Assembly: GCA_001630475.1 (NCBI GenBank)
Contig: KV419408.1
Coordinates: 124,001 to 188,000 of the forward strand
Length of the DNA: 64,000 nucleotides
Origin: Sistotremastrum niveocremeum HHB9708
Taxonomy: Eukaryota > Basidiomycota > Agaricomycetes > Sistotremastrales > Sistotremastraceae
Direction: 5' to 3'
Part shown: positions 21,400 to 32,644 of the stretch, piece by piece
Layout: each line of letters begins with the position of its first letter
Numbering within the stretch: the first letter of the stretch is position 1
Notes under the pieces: generated by a model
Database searches by the model: none
Seen by the model: only the letters and a program-made list of their open reading frames with translations
Told to the model about the DNA's origin: nothing
Program-made: the position numbers and the translations under genes

Positions 21400-22554
21400 A
21401 TGGTCCATGAGAAATCTCTGTACGAGGCAAGCTCCCAATATCGGCATTGGAGATTCTCGCCTGCACAGCTGAAGACGACGAGGGAGAAGCTCAATGCAGG
21501 GGCCATCCAGGTCATCAGTGCAGCCTTCGAAACCGAGAACGTAGGATGTCGGCAGTTGCCCCTTCGCTGACACTGTAGTGATCTCGACTATCCTAGCCCG
21601 GGTCCTCCTCTACTGTACAGTTCGTCACTCAACAGGAAGAGCTTTCGCTCGTGAAGCTATATGCATCCAAGCTGCCCCAGCTATGCTTTTCGTCTTTCAA
21701 ACTACCCGAACATGTCTGCGCTACGGCCGTCACGTATCTCAAGCGATTCTATCTGAGAAACAGTGTTATGGATTGGCATCCTAAGAATGTTATGTGCGTG
21801 CTTCGGCCCATCAACAGCTCTGTGGTTCTCATCGTCATCTAGGCTTACATCGCTCTTCATGGCGGCGAAAACGAATAACACGCCCATTTCCATCGACTAT
21901 TTCTTGTCTATCATTCCAAAAACTGTCCAGTCCGACATCCTGGAGCTGGAATTCCCAATTGCTCAGAGTCTCGATTTTGAGTTTGCCATATGGCATCCTC
22001 ATCGCGCTCTCTGGGGCATATATCTCGATGTCCAGGTAGCTTGCACCTGCGTTCCTTCCGCTATGTATTGATGTTGTTAGGTTCTGGAAGATGTACCCAT
22101 GGATCTGGATAGAATCTACTCTGAAGCCGTCAAGCTCATCCGTGATTCATGGCTGACGGATGCAGAGTTTATCTACACGCCTTCTCAGATCGCGCTTGCG
22201 GCCCTACATGCTGTATCTCCTCCGCTAGCCTTGCAATGGATGCGATCTAAGGGTGGAAGCGAGCAGCTTCAGGCAATCTTGCTCCAAATCCAGAAGATCA
22301 TCAAGGAGGAAGGGACAGTCCCGGACGTTGAGGAGGTTCGAGATATTGATCGACGACTTCGGACATGCAGGAATCCAGCAAAAGTCGCTGGCAGTGCAAT
22401 CTATCAGCAAAAAAAGGCGGAAGAGGAGCGAATAGCAGACGAAAAGCGGAAACTAAAGGCGGCGGCAGCCAAAAAAGCTTTCGAGGAGGCTGATCCATTT
22501 GGCGCCGATTTACGTCGTGAAAGTTCCAATGGTTCTACACCGCCAGGCAAGTAG
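21400..22554 (+). CDS. CCL1: Cyclin H / Ccl1, regulatory subunit of the CDK-activating kinase
   Basis: Partner of Kin28/CDK7 within TFIIH, supporting phosphorylation of the RNA polymerase II C-terminal domain. Exons are 21400-21540, 21597-21793, 21843-22035 and 22081-22554 (334 aa). The N-terminal LYEASSQYRHWRFS matches the characteristic SSQ-RHW-F opening of cyclin H. The first cyclin box includes LPEHVCATAVTYLKRFYLRN and MLTSLFMAAKTNN; the second includes ELEFPIAQSLDFEFAIWHPH and YTPSQIALAALHAVSPP. The C-terminal tail is helical and charged (KKAEEERIADEKRKLKAAAA) and ends after DPFGADLRRESSNGSTPPGK. All four junctions restore the frame. Confidence 0.93.
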
Positions 22555-22826
22555 AAGCTATCAAAGACGTGTGTATGAATGATAGCGTTTGTAGTCCCGT
22601 TTGTATTCTGTACCTGTAATGCTAATGTTGCCGCGAGAGTGACGCGCGGGAGTACCACTAGTAGTGCCGCCAGGCACAGCAAGCTGCTGAAGTTGGCTTA
22701 CACCAACGTTTTCCACACAGACTAGAACATCAATGCATCTCTCATAATATTTTCTTTGGCTACCTGCAATTATCTCTATTCATTGTATCCGCCTTGCACC
22801 CATTGCCGTCGCCCGTTCTTCGTCCT

Positions 22827-25800
22827 ATGTCGTCGCAGGGCTTTCTCGGCCCACCAGAGGCAGAAGATTCGAGGCAAGACCAGTTGCTTCCGGTCAACGA
22901 CGATGAATCCCCAGAGGCACAATTTGCCACACTGCCCCTAGTCACTGAAACCCCAGCCAGTCCTGTGCATTCGACGCTGTCGACGACGCCGCCGACACCC
23001 GCTTTGCTAGGACCTTTACCGTCGCCCGCCCGATCTTCCAGGTCTTCCATTCCCGACAGCAGACGAAGACAAGGCCCTGAAGTAAGTTCTGGCTTGACTT
23101 TCGTGTAAGTTATCTGATCTTTTGTAGGCGAGGAACAACAATCGGCTGTCTGGCTTCTTCTCCAACTTCATAAATAGACGTCCTGATCGAGACGCACTTC
23201 CCCCAACGCCGCCCCCTCAGCTGTCCAGGACTCCCTCTCCTGATGCTCGTAGAGACGAACTTATTCCACAGGCCAGGCCTATAACTCCCCCTCCTTCCGT
23301 CCCCCCTCCAACCCTTTCTGAGCTTGGCTTGTCCATTTCAGTCCTCACAGCAAATCTTGCTCCCGCCCACTTCAGTGATCCACCCAATAGCGGTGTATTT
23401 CTAGCGCCCCGATATCTACTCCTTTGTCACTCGCAAGGGCTTGATGTGTTGCCGCTGATCAGCCCTCCCGCGGCTCAACCGTTCGCCATCGTCCGGAAAG
23501 TCAACTTTAAAACGATTGTGGTGATGGAGGAGCGAGGTGTCCTGGTTGCCATCGCAGGTCGCAGAGACAGCGTCAGAGTTTATGCTCTTGAAGAAGTCAG
23601 GAAAGCAATCGAATCTCGCATGGAATTGGAAACATGGAAGGAACAGGAACGTGCACGGAAAGAGGGCAATAAAAGGCTGGCCGGCAGAGTGGATCAAGTT
23701 TTCTCTGAGAAGCGTCCCTCAACCGCCGACGGATTGCCAATGACGAGAGTCCGAAGTCAAACGATTAACCAGGTGCCTCCGGGAAGTCGTCGAGCTTCGA
23801 TGTCAGCTCGTAGCGCTATTATCCCCCGGTCGCCTTTGTCCATTGACCCCGATGTTCCTATTCCTAGTCGACCCCCTGGACCGCCTCCAGCGTATGTCAA
23901 CTCATCTTCAAGTTCGCCTCGCCCTGCCTTGCTTCAAACCCCTTCCGTTGTCTCATTACGGCAGAGCACCTCTGCTCGCCGGTCGACTTCCTCAACCGAA
24001 TCATCTAACAATGGCATCCCGATTGTTGACCCTGCGAAGGATGTAAATGATAAAGGTGTATGGGCCGAAGGTGATGAATCAAGTGATGATGAAGCTATCA
24101 ATGAAGTGGCTGCTGGACCAAGCGGGAGTGCTGCTTTGGATGAGCGCACGAGCGCGATGTCAATGTCGAGGATTGCATCGTCTAATGCAATTCCTCCTGC
24201 AGAGGGCATCCTCAATCGACCAGTTGCCGTCACCATGCCGTCAACTATATCAAGGAGAGCCAGGCCTACTGATTTAGACTTGTCGCGTTCACAGACCTCC
24301 TCCGCCGTCGTTCCGCAAGGATCGCCATCACCAACCTTACTCACTTTGCGTCAAGCTTTGATGCATTTGAACAATGAGCTCAACGCAGAGCCAGACAGCG
24401 ATCACCTGGGCCACAACACAGCAGATGTTGACGATGAAGATGACCCGGACGATCTGATCAGCCCCCCCGGGAGAGAACAAATATCATTTGCTCAGGCTCT
24501 TATGGAAAGTCGCGTGCCTTCCTTACCTCCACCAGGCTCTCGCGTTCCCCAAAATGCAATCCTTCTTGGCAATGTCAGATCTGCCGAGCCCCCGAGCCGG
24601 CCGACGTCACCAGTAGAGAGGCAATCCTCCGGAGATCAATCAGTCGGCGGTCGTTCGAGGCGCCGCTGGTCTGTTCTTAATAACGTTTTCGGAGAGTCCA
24701 ATCGTCCTGCAGAATACTCTCGAGCCGGCACGCCTGAGCCTGGCAGACAAGACAGTACAGTGCATCGCTCGATGTCAGCCCGTTATAATAGTTCTGCTGT
24801 GTCTTCGCGATCTGCTTTCCATACCTACTCGACCTCGATCCAAGAATCCCGCCCTTCCCTTCCTGCTGAGCTTGATGATAACCGATATCGAGAAGCACGA
24901 CATTCAGGAAATGGATCTCATAACTTTATTCCCCGTCTGTTTTCTGCATTTGGATCTCGTCGCTCAGAAGACTCCACGCGAAGCAGCAAAGACGGGAGAA
25001 GGAAAGGATCAACAATTCCCTTGAGCAGTCAAATGGCTCCCCCGAAACTGGATTCCGTCAAGCTTCCAGGCACGAGAGGGGCTTTGCTAATAAAAGCTGT
25101 GGAAACTCCTAAGAAAAGGTCTGTCACCATTCAAATATTGCAGAACGTGAACTTATCTTGATCATCTATTCGTGTTCAGCTTTCTAGCGATTCTTTGCGG
25201 AGATGCGGGTGAGAAGGTAGAATTATTTGCGGGAACATATCGGACTGCCCTTAGTCTTTCTCGAACTTTCATTCTGCCCGATTCTCCGCGATCCTTGGAA
25301 TTACAGCTGCAAGGTGATGATCTGGTCGAAGTGTTTCTCATGTTCTCCCAAAACGTCTTTGGTCTTGAACCCGCCACAGTACGGGTTAGGGAAGTGCGCA
25401 TTGGACGCGCCGAACGTCGTGCTGCTCGGCGGCGCGCTCGAGAAGCTCGCACTCCAGACGAAGAACCCGATCCTCTACCCCCGGGTGATGAAACAAGTGT
25501 GTCTGTCAGCATCGGTGTGGCAGTTCCCAATCGACCTTCCGATGTCGAGACCGCCCATCCCGTCAACGTTGCAGAAGAGCGACTGGACGACGTTGGCCCG
25601 GCGCAGGCTCCGACGGAGGAGTATATAGCCATGGCTACTGCAAACATGGGCCCTTACACAACATTTCAACAGCTTTCATTTTCTCCCGCTTTCCCTCTTG
25701 CCACAATTGCGGAGGATTGTGTCATCCCTCCAACTTACCCTTCTTTTGTTCGCCACCGTGCACATTTTGAGAGCAGTCCCGACAATAGTACTTTGGACTT

Positions 25801-26818
25801 ACCTTCACAACATTTCTCACCCCCTGGCCTTCCAGCGCCTCCCAATACCCCTCCGTCTAAATGGTATTACCGTGATCTGAAGGGCGTTGTGCAAGGTCTG
25901 TGTTCTAGCTCTTGACGTGTATTTGCCACTTACATTCCATTCACCACAGGACCCTGGAAATCCTCACTGATGCAGCAATGGTTCCGCGATGGCTTGCTGC
26001 CCCTCGATCTTCCAATTCGCAGAGATACAGACACGGAATATACACTTCTCCGAGATCTGCGCCAGCAAGCCACTGATCCCAACTCTCCTTTCCGAGCTCC
26101 ACTTTCGACCCTCGCAGCATCCACGTCGATGGCTGTCACTACTGAGGTCCCCTCAATAATGGATCCGAAACCTCTCCTGCCACCAATCTCTTTGCTTTCT
26201 CAGGCACGACATTTCGGTCCCCCTCCGTTGTTTTTCTCAACACGAGGTGGACATAGCACTGCTATTGTTGATGCCAGAGGCCGATCTGTGCTTAAGGGAA
26301 GGCTGATGTGGAGCCTGGACGAAGACAACGACCACGATGCCACTGCGTTGCTTGGGAAGCTCGGAGACGTCAAGCGTTTAGAAGCTTTCGACGTCCGTGA
26401 TAGAGCTGTTATCGTCGCTCTTCGCCAGGGAGGGTTAGAAGCCGCAGATGTAGGAGATGCATTACAATCTCCAGCTGATGAATCTCGTGCATACATCCCA
26501 AATTATCAAGCGCCAACGTCGGGTATAGGCCGTCGTGGAACCTACGTCTGGAGGATAGGCGGTCCGCTCGCCGTTCCAGCCGCTGCATCTCCCGTCGCAT
26601 CGCATCATGTTCGGGATACCCCTACCCGAGCTCATTTTAAAAAGTATACTTCATCGCACTCTAAACCGAGCGCGAAGTCAGATTTTCTTTCCAACGCAGA
26701 AGACTCAGAATACTTCGGCCAAGATGAAGTGTTATTTCTTGGAAGGCAGGACGACAACATGTATTTATGCGAGCGAAGTGCAGGTACATTCAGAATATTG
26801 AAGGTGTCTCCATCATAA
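22827..26818 (+). CDS. GYF-domain protein with a CNH-like region
   Basis: Exons are 22827-23081, 23128-25118, 25180-25895 and 25950-26818 (1276 aa). The GYF signature sits near residue 975: KWYYRDLKGVVQGPWKSSLM followed by QQWFRDGLLP, split by the third intron inside QGPW. GYF domains bind proline-rich peptides. Around residues 155-255, SISVLTANLAPAHFSDPP, FLAPRYLLLCHSQGLDVLPL and FKTIVVMEERGVLVAIAGRR resemble a citron-homology (CNH) beta-propeller. After a long serine- and proline-rich insertion, FLAILCGDAGEKVELFAG and SLELQLQGDDLVEVFLMFSQ look like further blades. The C-terminus (DEVLFLGRQDDNMYLCE) may be another strand pair. The GYF call is firm; CNH is an inference from texture. Confidence 0.8.
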
Positions 26819-26893
26819 CGCCAAGGGTCCTCTCACATCCATCTTTTGAACAATTGCATTGTCGATACACATTTTAGATATTCATATTACACT

Positions 26894-29553
26894 TCACAAT
26901 TTAGCTACTTCCTTTCTCAACGCATGTTTCAAGATCTTTCCCGTGGACGTTTTCTGAGCACGGGTTCGTCAGTGCAAGCTAGAGAAAGTTGTAGGATTTA
27001 CCGGTAGTTCTGGCACGACCTTAATCCACTCGGGAAGAGCGAACCCAGGAAGATGATTACGGGCAAACTGTTTCAAGTCCGCTGCGAAGTGATGGTGACG
27101 ATCCGCCCACTTCTCAATTGCTTCTATCCTTAGAATAATAAATGCCATGGGACGTTCGCCCCATTTTGGATGGGAGCGAGCGACGACGGATGCCTCAAGC
27201 ACATCAGGATGGGCAGCAAGGGCTACAATTGTGAAGAGGTTGTGTCGCCGGGAGTAGTTTGCACTTACCTTGCTCCACCGCGAGGCTCGATACGTTCTGG
27301 TCGAATATTAGTCTGGAAAATTATACGTAAGATAATTGCAGTACTTCTCCGCCTGAGATAATCAAATCTTTGCTCCTGTCGATGATAGCCACGCTTCCAT
27401 CGGAATGCCGCACAGCAAGATCACCGGAATGGAAATAACCTCCCCGGAAAGCGGTCTTTGTAGCCTCGGGATCATTAAAGTACTGATCATGATGAGCTTG
27501 GAGAAGTTGACAGATCGTCTGGAATACTTGGACAGACCTCTTTCATGACGATATTTCCCCTGACGACGATTTCTCCCACGGTTAGCCCATCCATCGGAAC
27601 GTCACTGATTTCCTTTCCGTCGGTTTGTACGACTACTCTCGCCTCGTCAGATGTTGCAAAGCCGTGTCCTTGGCGCGACATAAGTTTAGATCGTTCCCGA
27701 ATATCCAACGAACTCCAGTGTGGCCTCTCATAATTTCGGGTAAACGGCCCATATGTCTGGTTCGCTACCGTTCAGCGTTGAACGAACACATAAATCAAAC
27801 ACTCACTTCACTAGGAATCGAATGAGTCGCGGATTATCGCAACAAAAGAAGAGCTTACGTTAAACCGTATACGTGGATTGCCTTGATGTTTCTGTTTTCT
27901 AGCTCACCAATGAGGGCTGCCGTAGGTGCCGAGCCAGCAATAATAGCTTTGACGGGCTTTGCAAGTCGTCGTGCCTCGGGCGCCGCTGCAATTGAGATCT
28001 ATGCATAAGAATCGAGCTAAGCTTTAGCATGATTGTGTTCATAACGCTGTCCCTTTCGCACCTGAACGGTTGGAGCACCACAATAATGAGATATGCCTGA
28101 GTGTAGTAGATGCTTCCATATATGAGGATAGGAGACGGTCCTCAGAGTGACCTAAGATTCTTCGCTCAGTACACTACTCAGATTCAAGACGTTTACGGTA
28201 CCTGTGTGGCCATAGCGAATGTATTTGCCCACGGGAACGTCCAGCCCTAGACTCTCGTTAACGATACGTATGTGAGTGGCCGCTCGCAGAAACTGACAGT
28301 GGCATGGAACATGGGAAGGATCCTGAAAATTGAGTTCATGAATTTATCCTCGTGATTGAATCATTAGGATACTTGCCATAAATACACAGACTCTCGATTC
28401 AAGCTGCGGGTGAATCAATAGACGTAGGACGGACCTAAAAATCCATCAAACCTGGTTTCGATTGCATTGGCCAACGCAGCCAAATAGGAGCCTGAAAATA
28501 ATAAGGGTGCATATATCAGTGATGAAAGGAGATATGCATACCTCTTAACGTCGTGGCAACACCTTTAGGCTGTCGTGTAATCAGATAACGAATTTGAACA
28601 TGCTAATAAATGCTCACCCTTCCAGTGGTTCCGGAGCTATGCAGGATCGAGCAACATATCGGTATTAAACGAGAACAGTCACTCACGTATAACACAAAGC
28701 CGCGACTGCATTCTCGTCTTTCTCGGGTGCGAGACCTAGCCATCCGTTCTCTTGCGAAAACTTCCTTCCAGAGGCTAAGAATTGTTCATATGGATCATCG
28801 GGTTTTCCTGAATCTTCACTAATGATAGTGGGGATGGAGGTTCCTTGGACTAAGTGGGCAAACTCATGATCAACCAGAACAAACTTCGCCCCGCTGTGAT
28901 TCAGTATATAGTCGACCTCTCCTTTAGTCAATCGTATGCTGCGAAGGGCCTCCTTATAGGTGTTGTGAATGCGAGGAAATATAGCTTACTTGATGGGTGT
29001 TATGACAGCTCGAGCAGCGAGAATGCCGTGATGTGCGTCTTGGGTGAAAATCAGTTAAGACAAGTACAAGATGCTTGAAGCAAGATACCAGCGATGAGGG
29101 GACTGGAGAGAAGAGATTAGGACTAGAAATTTAGATGCAACCCGCATACCAATTAGGTGCAATTACAGCTACGCGGTCTCCAGGTTTAATACCTGCTTCG
29201 ATGAGCGCATAAGCAAGATTTTGTATTCTTTGAGCCCTATACGACTGTCTGAGCTAGATGTTTACACTTTCCACGTGGAAATGTGCATTGACCATATAGC
29301 ATAGTTGTAGGTCACTGGATTAGGTACATCGTGGTGGACTAAGGCCACTTTGTCAGGAAAGATGGCAGCCGCTCGGATTAGGAAGACTAAAGGGTTCTCA
29401 AAAGGACAGAGCGTCAACGATGGAAGGTAGTAAGAATGTCGATGTTCTCACTAAAGGGGTGATGTTAACGGGTAGACCTTCTGGAACAGCAAGACGCAAG
29501 ATCGCATCCTTTGGGGGCAAACTTTCAGGAGTAGGGCGAAAGTGTTCTGTCAT
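26894..29553 (-). CDS. Acyl-CoA synthetase/ligase (ANL superfamily), peroxisomal-type C-terminus
   Basis: Activates a carboxylic acid to acyl-AMP and then acyl-CoA. The start at 29553 gives MTEHFRPTPESLPPKDAILR. Visible motifs after splicing: GDRVAVIAP; the P-loop SGTTGRPKGVATT; LPMFHATGWTFPWANT; IIAGSAPTAALIGEL; YGLTETYGP; YFHSGDLAVRH; DRSKDLIISGGENVSS; and the C-terminal catalytic lysine in KTSTGKILKHALRK. The pattern fits the medium-chain or plant AAE-like branch, but the substrate cannot be read. The protein ends AKL, a type 1 peroxisomal targeting signal. It is unusually exon-rich, with 4-, 14- and 19-nt exons and one GC-AG intron. All motifs are intact. Confidence 0.93.
27807..27810 (-). 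other. 4-nt microexon (TGAA) of the acyl-CoA ligase
   Basis: The flanking introns are 27811-27858 (GTAAGC...TCCTAG) and 27757-27806 (GTGAGT...ACCAG). AC + TGAA + ACA TAT GGG encodes LTETYG, the strongly conserved ANL motif (YGxTE). No single intron gives TE in frame. Confidence 0.8.
28323..28376 (-). other. GC-AG intron of the acyl-CoA ligase
   Basis: 54 nt, donor GCAAGT, acceptor TTTTCAG. It joins YLW to ILPMFHA, the conserved ligase motif. The nearby GT three bases downstream would shift the frame. Confidence 0.8.
28618..28636 (-). other. 19-nt microexon of the acyl-CoA ligase
   Basis: Encodes SGTTGR of the AMP-binding P-loop and lies between introns with GTGAGT...GCATAG (upstream) and GTGAGC...CGACAG (downstream). 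Confidence 0.85.
29089..29102 (-). other. 14-nt microexon of the acyl-CoA ligase
   Basis: Encodes the middle of CPLIADAHHG, between a 47-nt intron (29103-29149) and a 50-nt intron (29039-29088). Both flanks carry GTATGC/GTATCT donors and normal AG ends. Confidence 0.75.
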
Positions 29554-29930
29554 AGCAAGAAGCTAAGGACCATGTTCTGTACATGATAAGTGGTAAGAGA
29601 CCTGGTAATTTGTACATAGCGATGGCCTTCCGAGTCGGAGCTGCCAGTCCGAACGAACTTGGATGGGAGGGGGCGTTAACGAGCGTGAAGCGATTGGACC
29701 AGCTTTATGTAGCGCGACTGAGGACGGCCGGAATCAAAGACGTTCAGAGCACGTGAAAGCCTATTGCAAGAAGTCACATCCATTCCCGGGTCCATGTCAG
29801 GTTCTGTGTGCGCGACGAGCATATGAATGGCCAGTCTTGATAACCCAATTATGGAAGAAGTGATCACGTGATCCAAGTTCGGAGCGTGTTGCCTTTGTTT
29901 TGCAACCAAACACCATCTATCAGTCTCAAC
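29554..29930. promoter_or_regulatory. Divergent upstream region, acyl-CoA ligase / LIM protein
   Basis: 377 bp between divergent start codons. No conserved reading frame. A palindromic TCACGTGA lies near 29864 (a possible bHLH-type CACGTG site) and another CACGTG lies near 29750. Confidence 0.45.
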
Positions 29931-32294
29931 ATGGGGTTTTGTCGTCGTTGCGGTGACATCGTCGCAGAAGAGCGTTGCGGAAAGTGTGGTGGTGCATCAG
30001 TTGGTACGTCTCTCCGCCAGTCCGACGTCAAACTCTCTCAAGGCGCGAAATTTAGCACCTGTGGTTCAATGGGTTCAAGGCAAGCCCTCGACGCCAGATC
30101 GCTGGTCTCAAACGTGAGCCCGAGTTCTTATGGGCGCCGCTCATCATAACCTTCTCAACATTCAGATATGTTCATAAGCCAAAGGTGCTCGTGCCGCAGA
30201 ATACGGGGCTTGTTCGAGAACGAGTTCAGAAAGTCGGTCAACTCACGCCCTCGCCAATCAAAGAACAACGCCCCAGGTTCCCTCGTCCTCTATCCAATTT
30301 CCCTGCATCGCGTGATTACTCCTCTCACATCTTTGCTACCACACAAACACGACCCGCTTCCCCAACTAAGGGCCCCGTCGCATCAACATCGGCCGACATC
30401 CTTCCCTCTCCAGACAGCGAATCATTGTCTAAAGTGTATGGCACAGTATTACAAGATCCTGAAAAGCTAGCGCGATACCGATGTGGAGAGTGCTCACTTG
30501 AATTCCTGCCCGATGCCACCATCTATCCTGATCCATCAAATCAAACTAACAGCACACGGTTCTTATGCCGCGATTGTTACATACATAACGGCGGCTCGAA
30601 GGGTGCCTGTGCATCATGCCAAAAGCCCGTTCTGACGTTGGCCTCGGAAGGTGGCTTTATCAAGAATGCAAACAATTATTGGCATAAGCAATGCTTCAGG
30701 TTAGAAATTCATATTGCCCAGAAGTGCGGCTCCTCTGACAGGAACAGATGTAATGGATGCCGGAAACTTATGGCGGACTCTCCAGTAGTTGATCTATTGG
30801 GTCGCCCGTCGTGTGCTGAATGTTTTGATACCTGCCTGCAACGCCCTACGTCGGCCAAAGGCAGCCCGAGTGTTCAGTCCAAGGGTCGGAACACACCGCC
30901 AGTCACAAAGTCTCCTGCTAGCAAGACAGGAAGTCCACTGATAGAAGAGCTATCGCAGAAGCTGGGACTTATACAACTTGACCGCAATGCACGTTCAACG
31001 GGAACTCCCGGCAGTCCACTTTCCAGAGACACGCCAAAACGCTCAGAAATTACGACAGAAGTACAAACTCCAAGCCCTAAGTACAGAAGATTCAGTACAC
31101 AAAGCCCGCGTTCCTCTCCTCGCTTTTCGGATTCACGAAAGTTCACACTATCGCCGATCTCGGGTTCCCCGAACCAGAAATATGGCGAAGAAGTGAATCA
31201 GTCTCCTTTACCGAAGTTTGATCTTGGGCGAGTAGCCAAATCTCCTCTCAGGGCCTCGACATCGAACAAGGAGGATGAAGACGACGTCTTCTCAGACAAA
31301 TGGCCAATGACTCCAGATCTCGTGTCGGACTGTTCCACTAGTACGAGATGCCCAAGTCCAGAGAGTTCCGCGCGTATGTCGCCTTTACCGGATACATTCC
31401 TGGACAATCGGGAGACAACGCCAAAGGGTCCGGAGATCTTTGGTCATTCAAGAGGAGCTAAATCAGTCGATGTATGCAATTTTATGTCTTGTAGGTTCAG
31501 CAACTGACTTCCTTGCAGGTCAGAGGACTTTCACAGGGAGTGTTTGACACCGATCCTAAGACGACCGACGCCCAAGACGACTTTACACCCTGGATACGGG
31601 ATAGCAATACTGATAGGTTGCCTCGATGGGGGAAGTCGGGTTGTTGCCCAGAGTGCAACATGAGTGTATCGCCAATGGAACGCGGAGTGGTTCCTGGCCC
31701 TGGTGGCACTCGATGGCATGCAAGCTGTCTGATTTGTGGAGGCAAAGGGACGAAGCCCAGTCGAAACAAAAGCGACAAGCCCGGATGCGGCAAGAAACTG
31801 GATAGTGCCGCGAGAATGGACAGTTACCGACGAGCATGGTGTCAAGAATGCCTAGTAAGTAGTGGATCCGTGAGTGCAAGTGTGACGCTGAAATTCTCTA
31901 GATTCGCCTTCCGCCTGATGTGCGAGGGTCCCCACAGCGCTCACCTGTTCGAGAACGTGTGGTTCCTATGCATACCGGAGGCACCTTCATAACCCGGACT
32001 CCATCCCGTCGCGACGCCCCAGCAATAACAGCACAGTGGACAGGGGCATCTATTCCTCGCCAGATAACGGGAAATACCCTCGTTCAACAACTAACAGGAG
32101 GCGGTCTGAGTCCAACAAGACAATTGAGTATTAGTCCGACGAAGAGGCATGGCGCAGACCACGTTTTCCGCAGACCCAAATCGGTCTTGGGAACTAGGGG
32201 AAGTAAGAGTGTTGATGAGGGGCGAGGGATGTTCCTCGTTCGACAGGTAACGGGGAACGGACTGGAATATACTGGGATTGATCATGACAGATGA
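29931..32294 (+). CDS. LIM-domain zinc-binding protein with an N-terminal zinc ribbon
   Basis: Six exons: 29931-30003, 30056-30113, 30166-30699, 30748-31471, 31519-31854 and 31902-32294 (705 aa). Residues 1-25 (FCRRCGDIVAEERCGKCGG) form a CxxC...CxxC ribbon. Around residues 180-290, CGECSLEFLP...CRDCY..CASCQKPV...HKQCFRCNGCRKLM...CAECFD is a LIM-type array; splicing within FRCNGC completes a zinc knuckle. A long Ser/Pro/Arg-rich linker follows, with many SP sites. A second cysteine-rich module, GCCPECNMSVSP...HASCLICGG...CGKKLD...WCQECL, is LIM-like with a wide insertion. The pattern resembles fungal cytoskeletal or septation LIM adaptors; the exact orthologue is not assigned. Confidence 0.82.
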
Positions 32295-32644
32295 CGATCT
32301 GTGTACATATGTAGTTTGAACGTTAGGCGCCGACTTATGTACAGTTGTCTTGGTACTTACACGCGTGCAATATAGCTCACACGCACATTTCGAGATAACT
32401 CCTGACGTCGTTGGAAATGCTTTGGCGTCGCGACTCGATGGACTAGATATCCAATCCGTATATCTTCTTCACTCCTGGCCAGCATCGACACCTCAAACAG
32501 TGTGTCTCCTTACTCGAAGCAATTGTCCGTCTGCCAACACCTTCAGCAATCGCAAGCGACTCAGAGTTTCATGCATGAAGCAGAAACAACGGTTGAGTTA
32601 CTCGCTGGCTATGACTCTAGATCGGCGGTCAGACTCATATCTTG
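32295..32644. other. Gene-free interval upstream of the membrane-protein gene
   Basis: 350 bp containing the 3' flank of the LIM gene and the leader of the next gene. A frame at 32350-32670 is open but shows no domain and overlaps the next start, so I treat it as non-coding. Confidence 0.4.
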
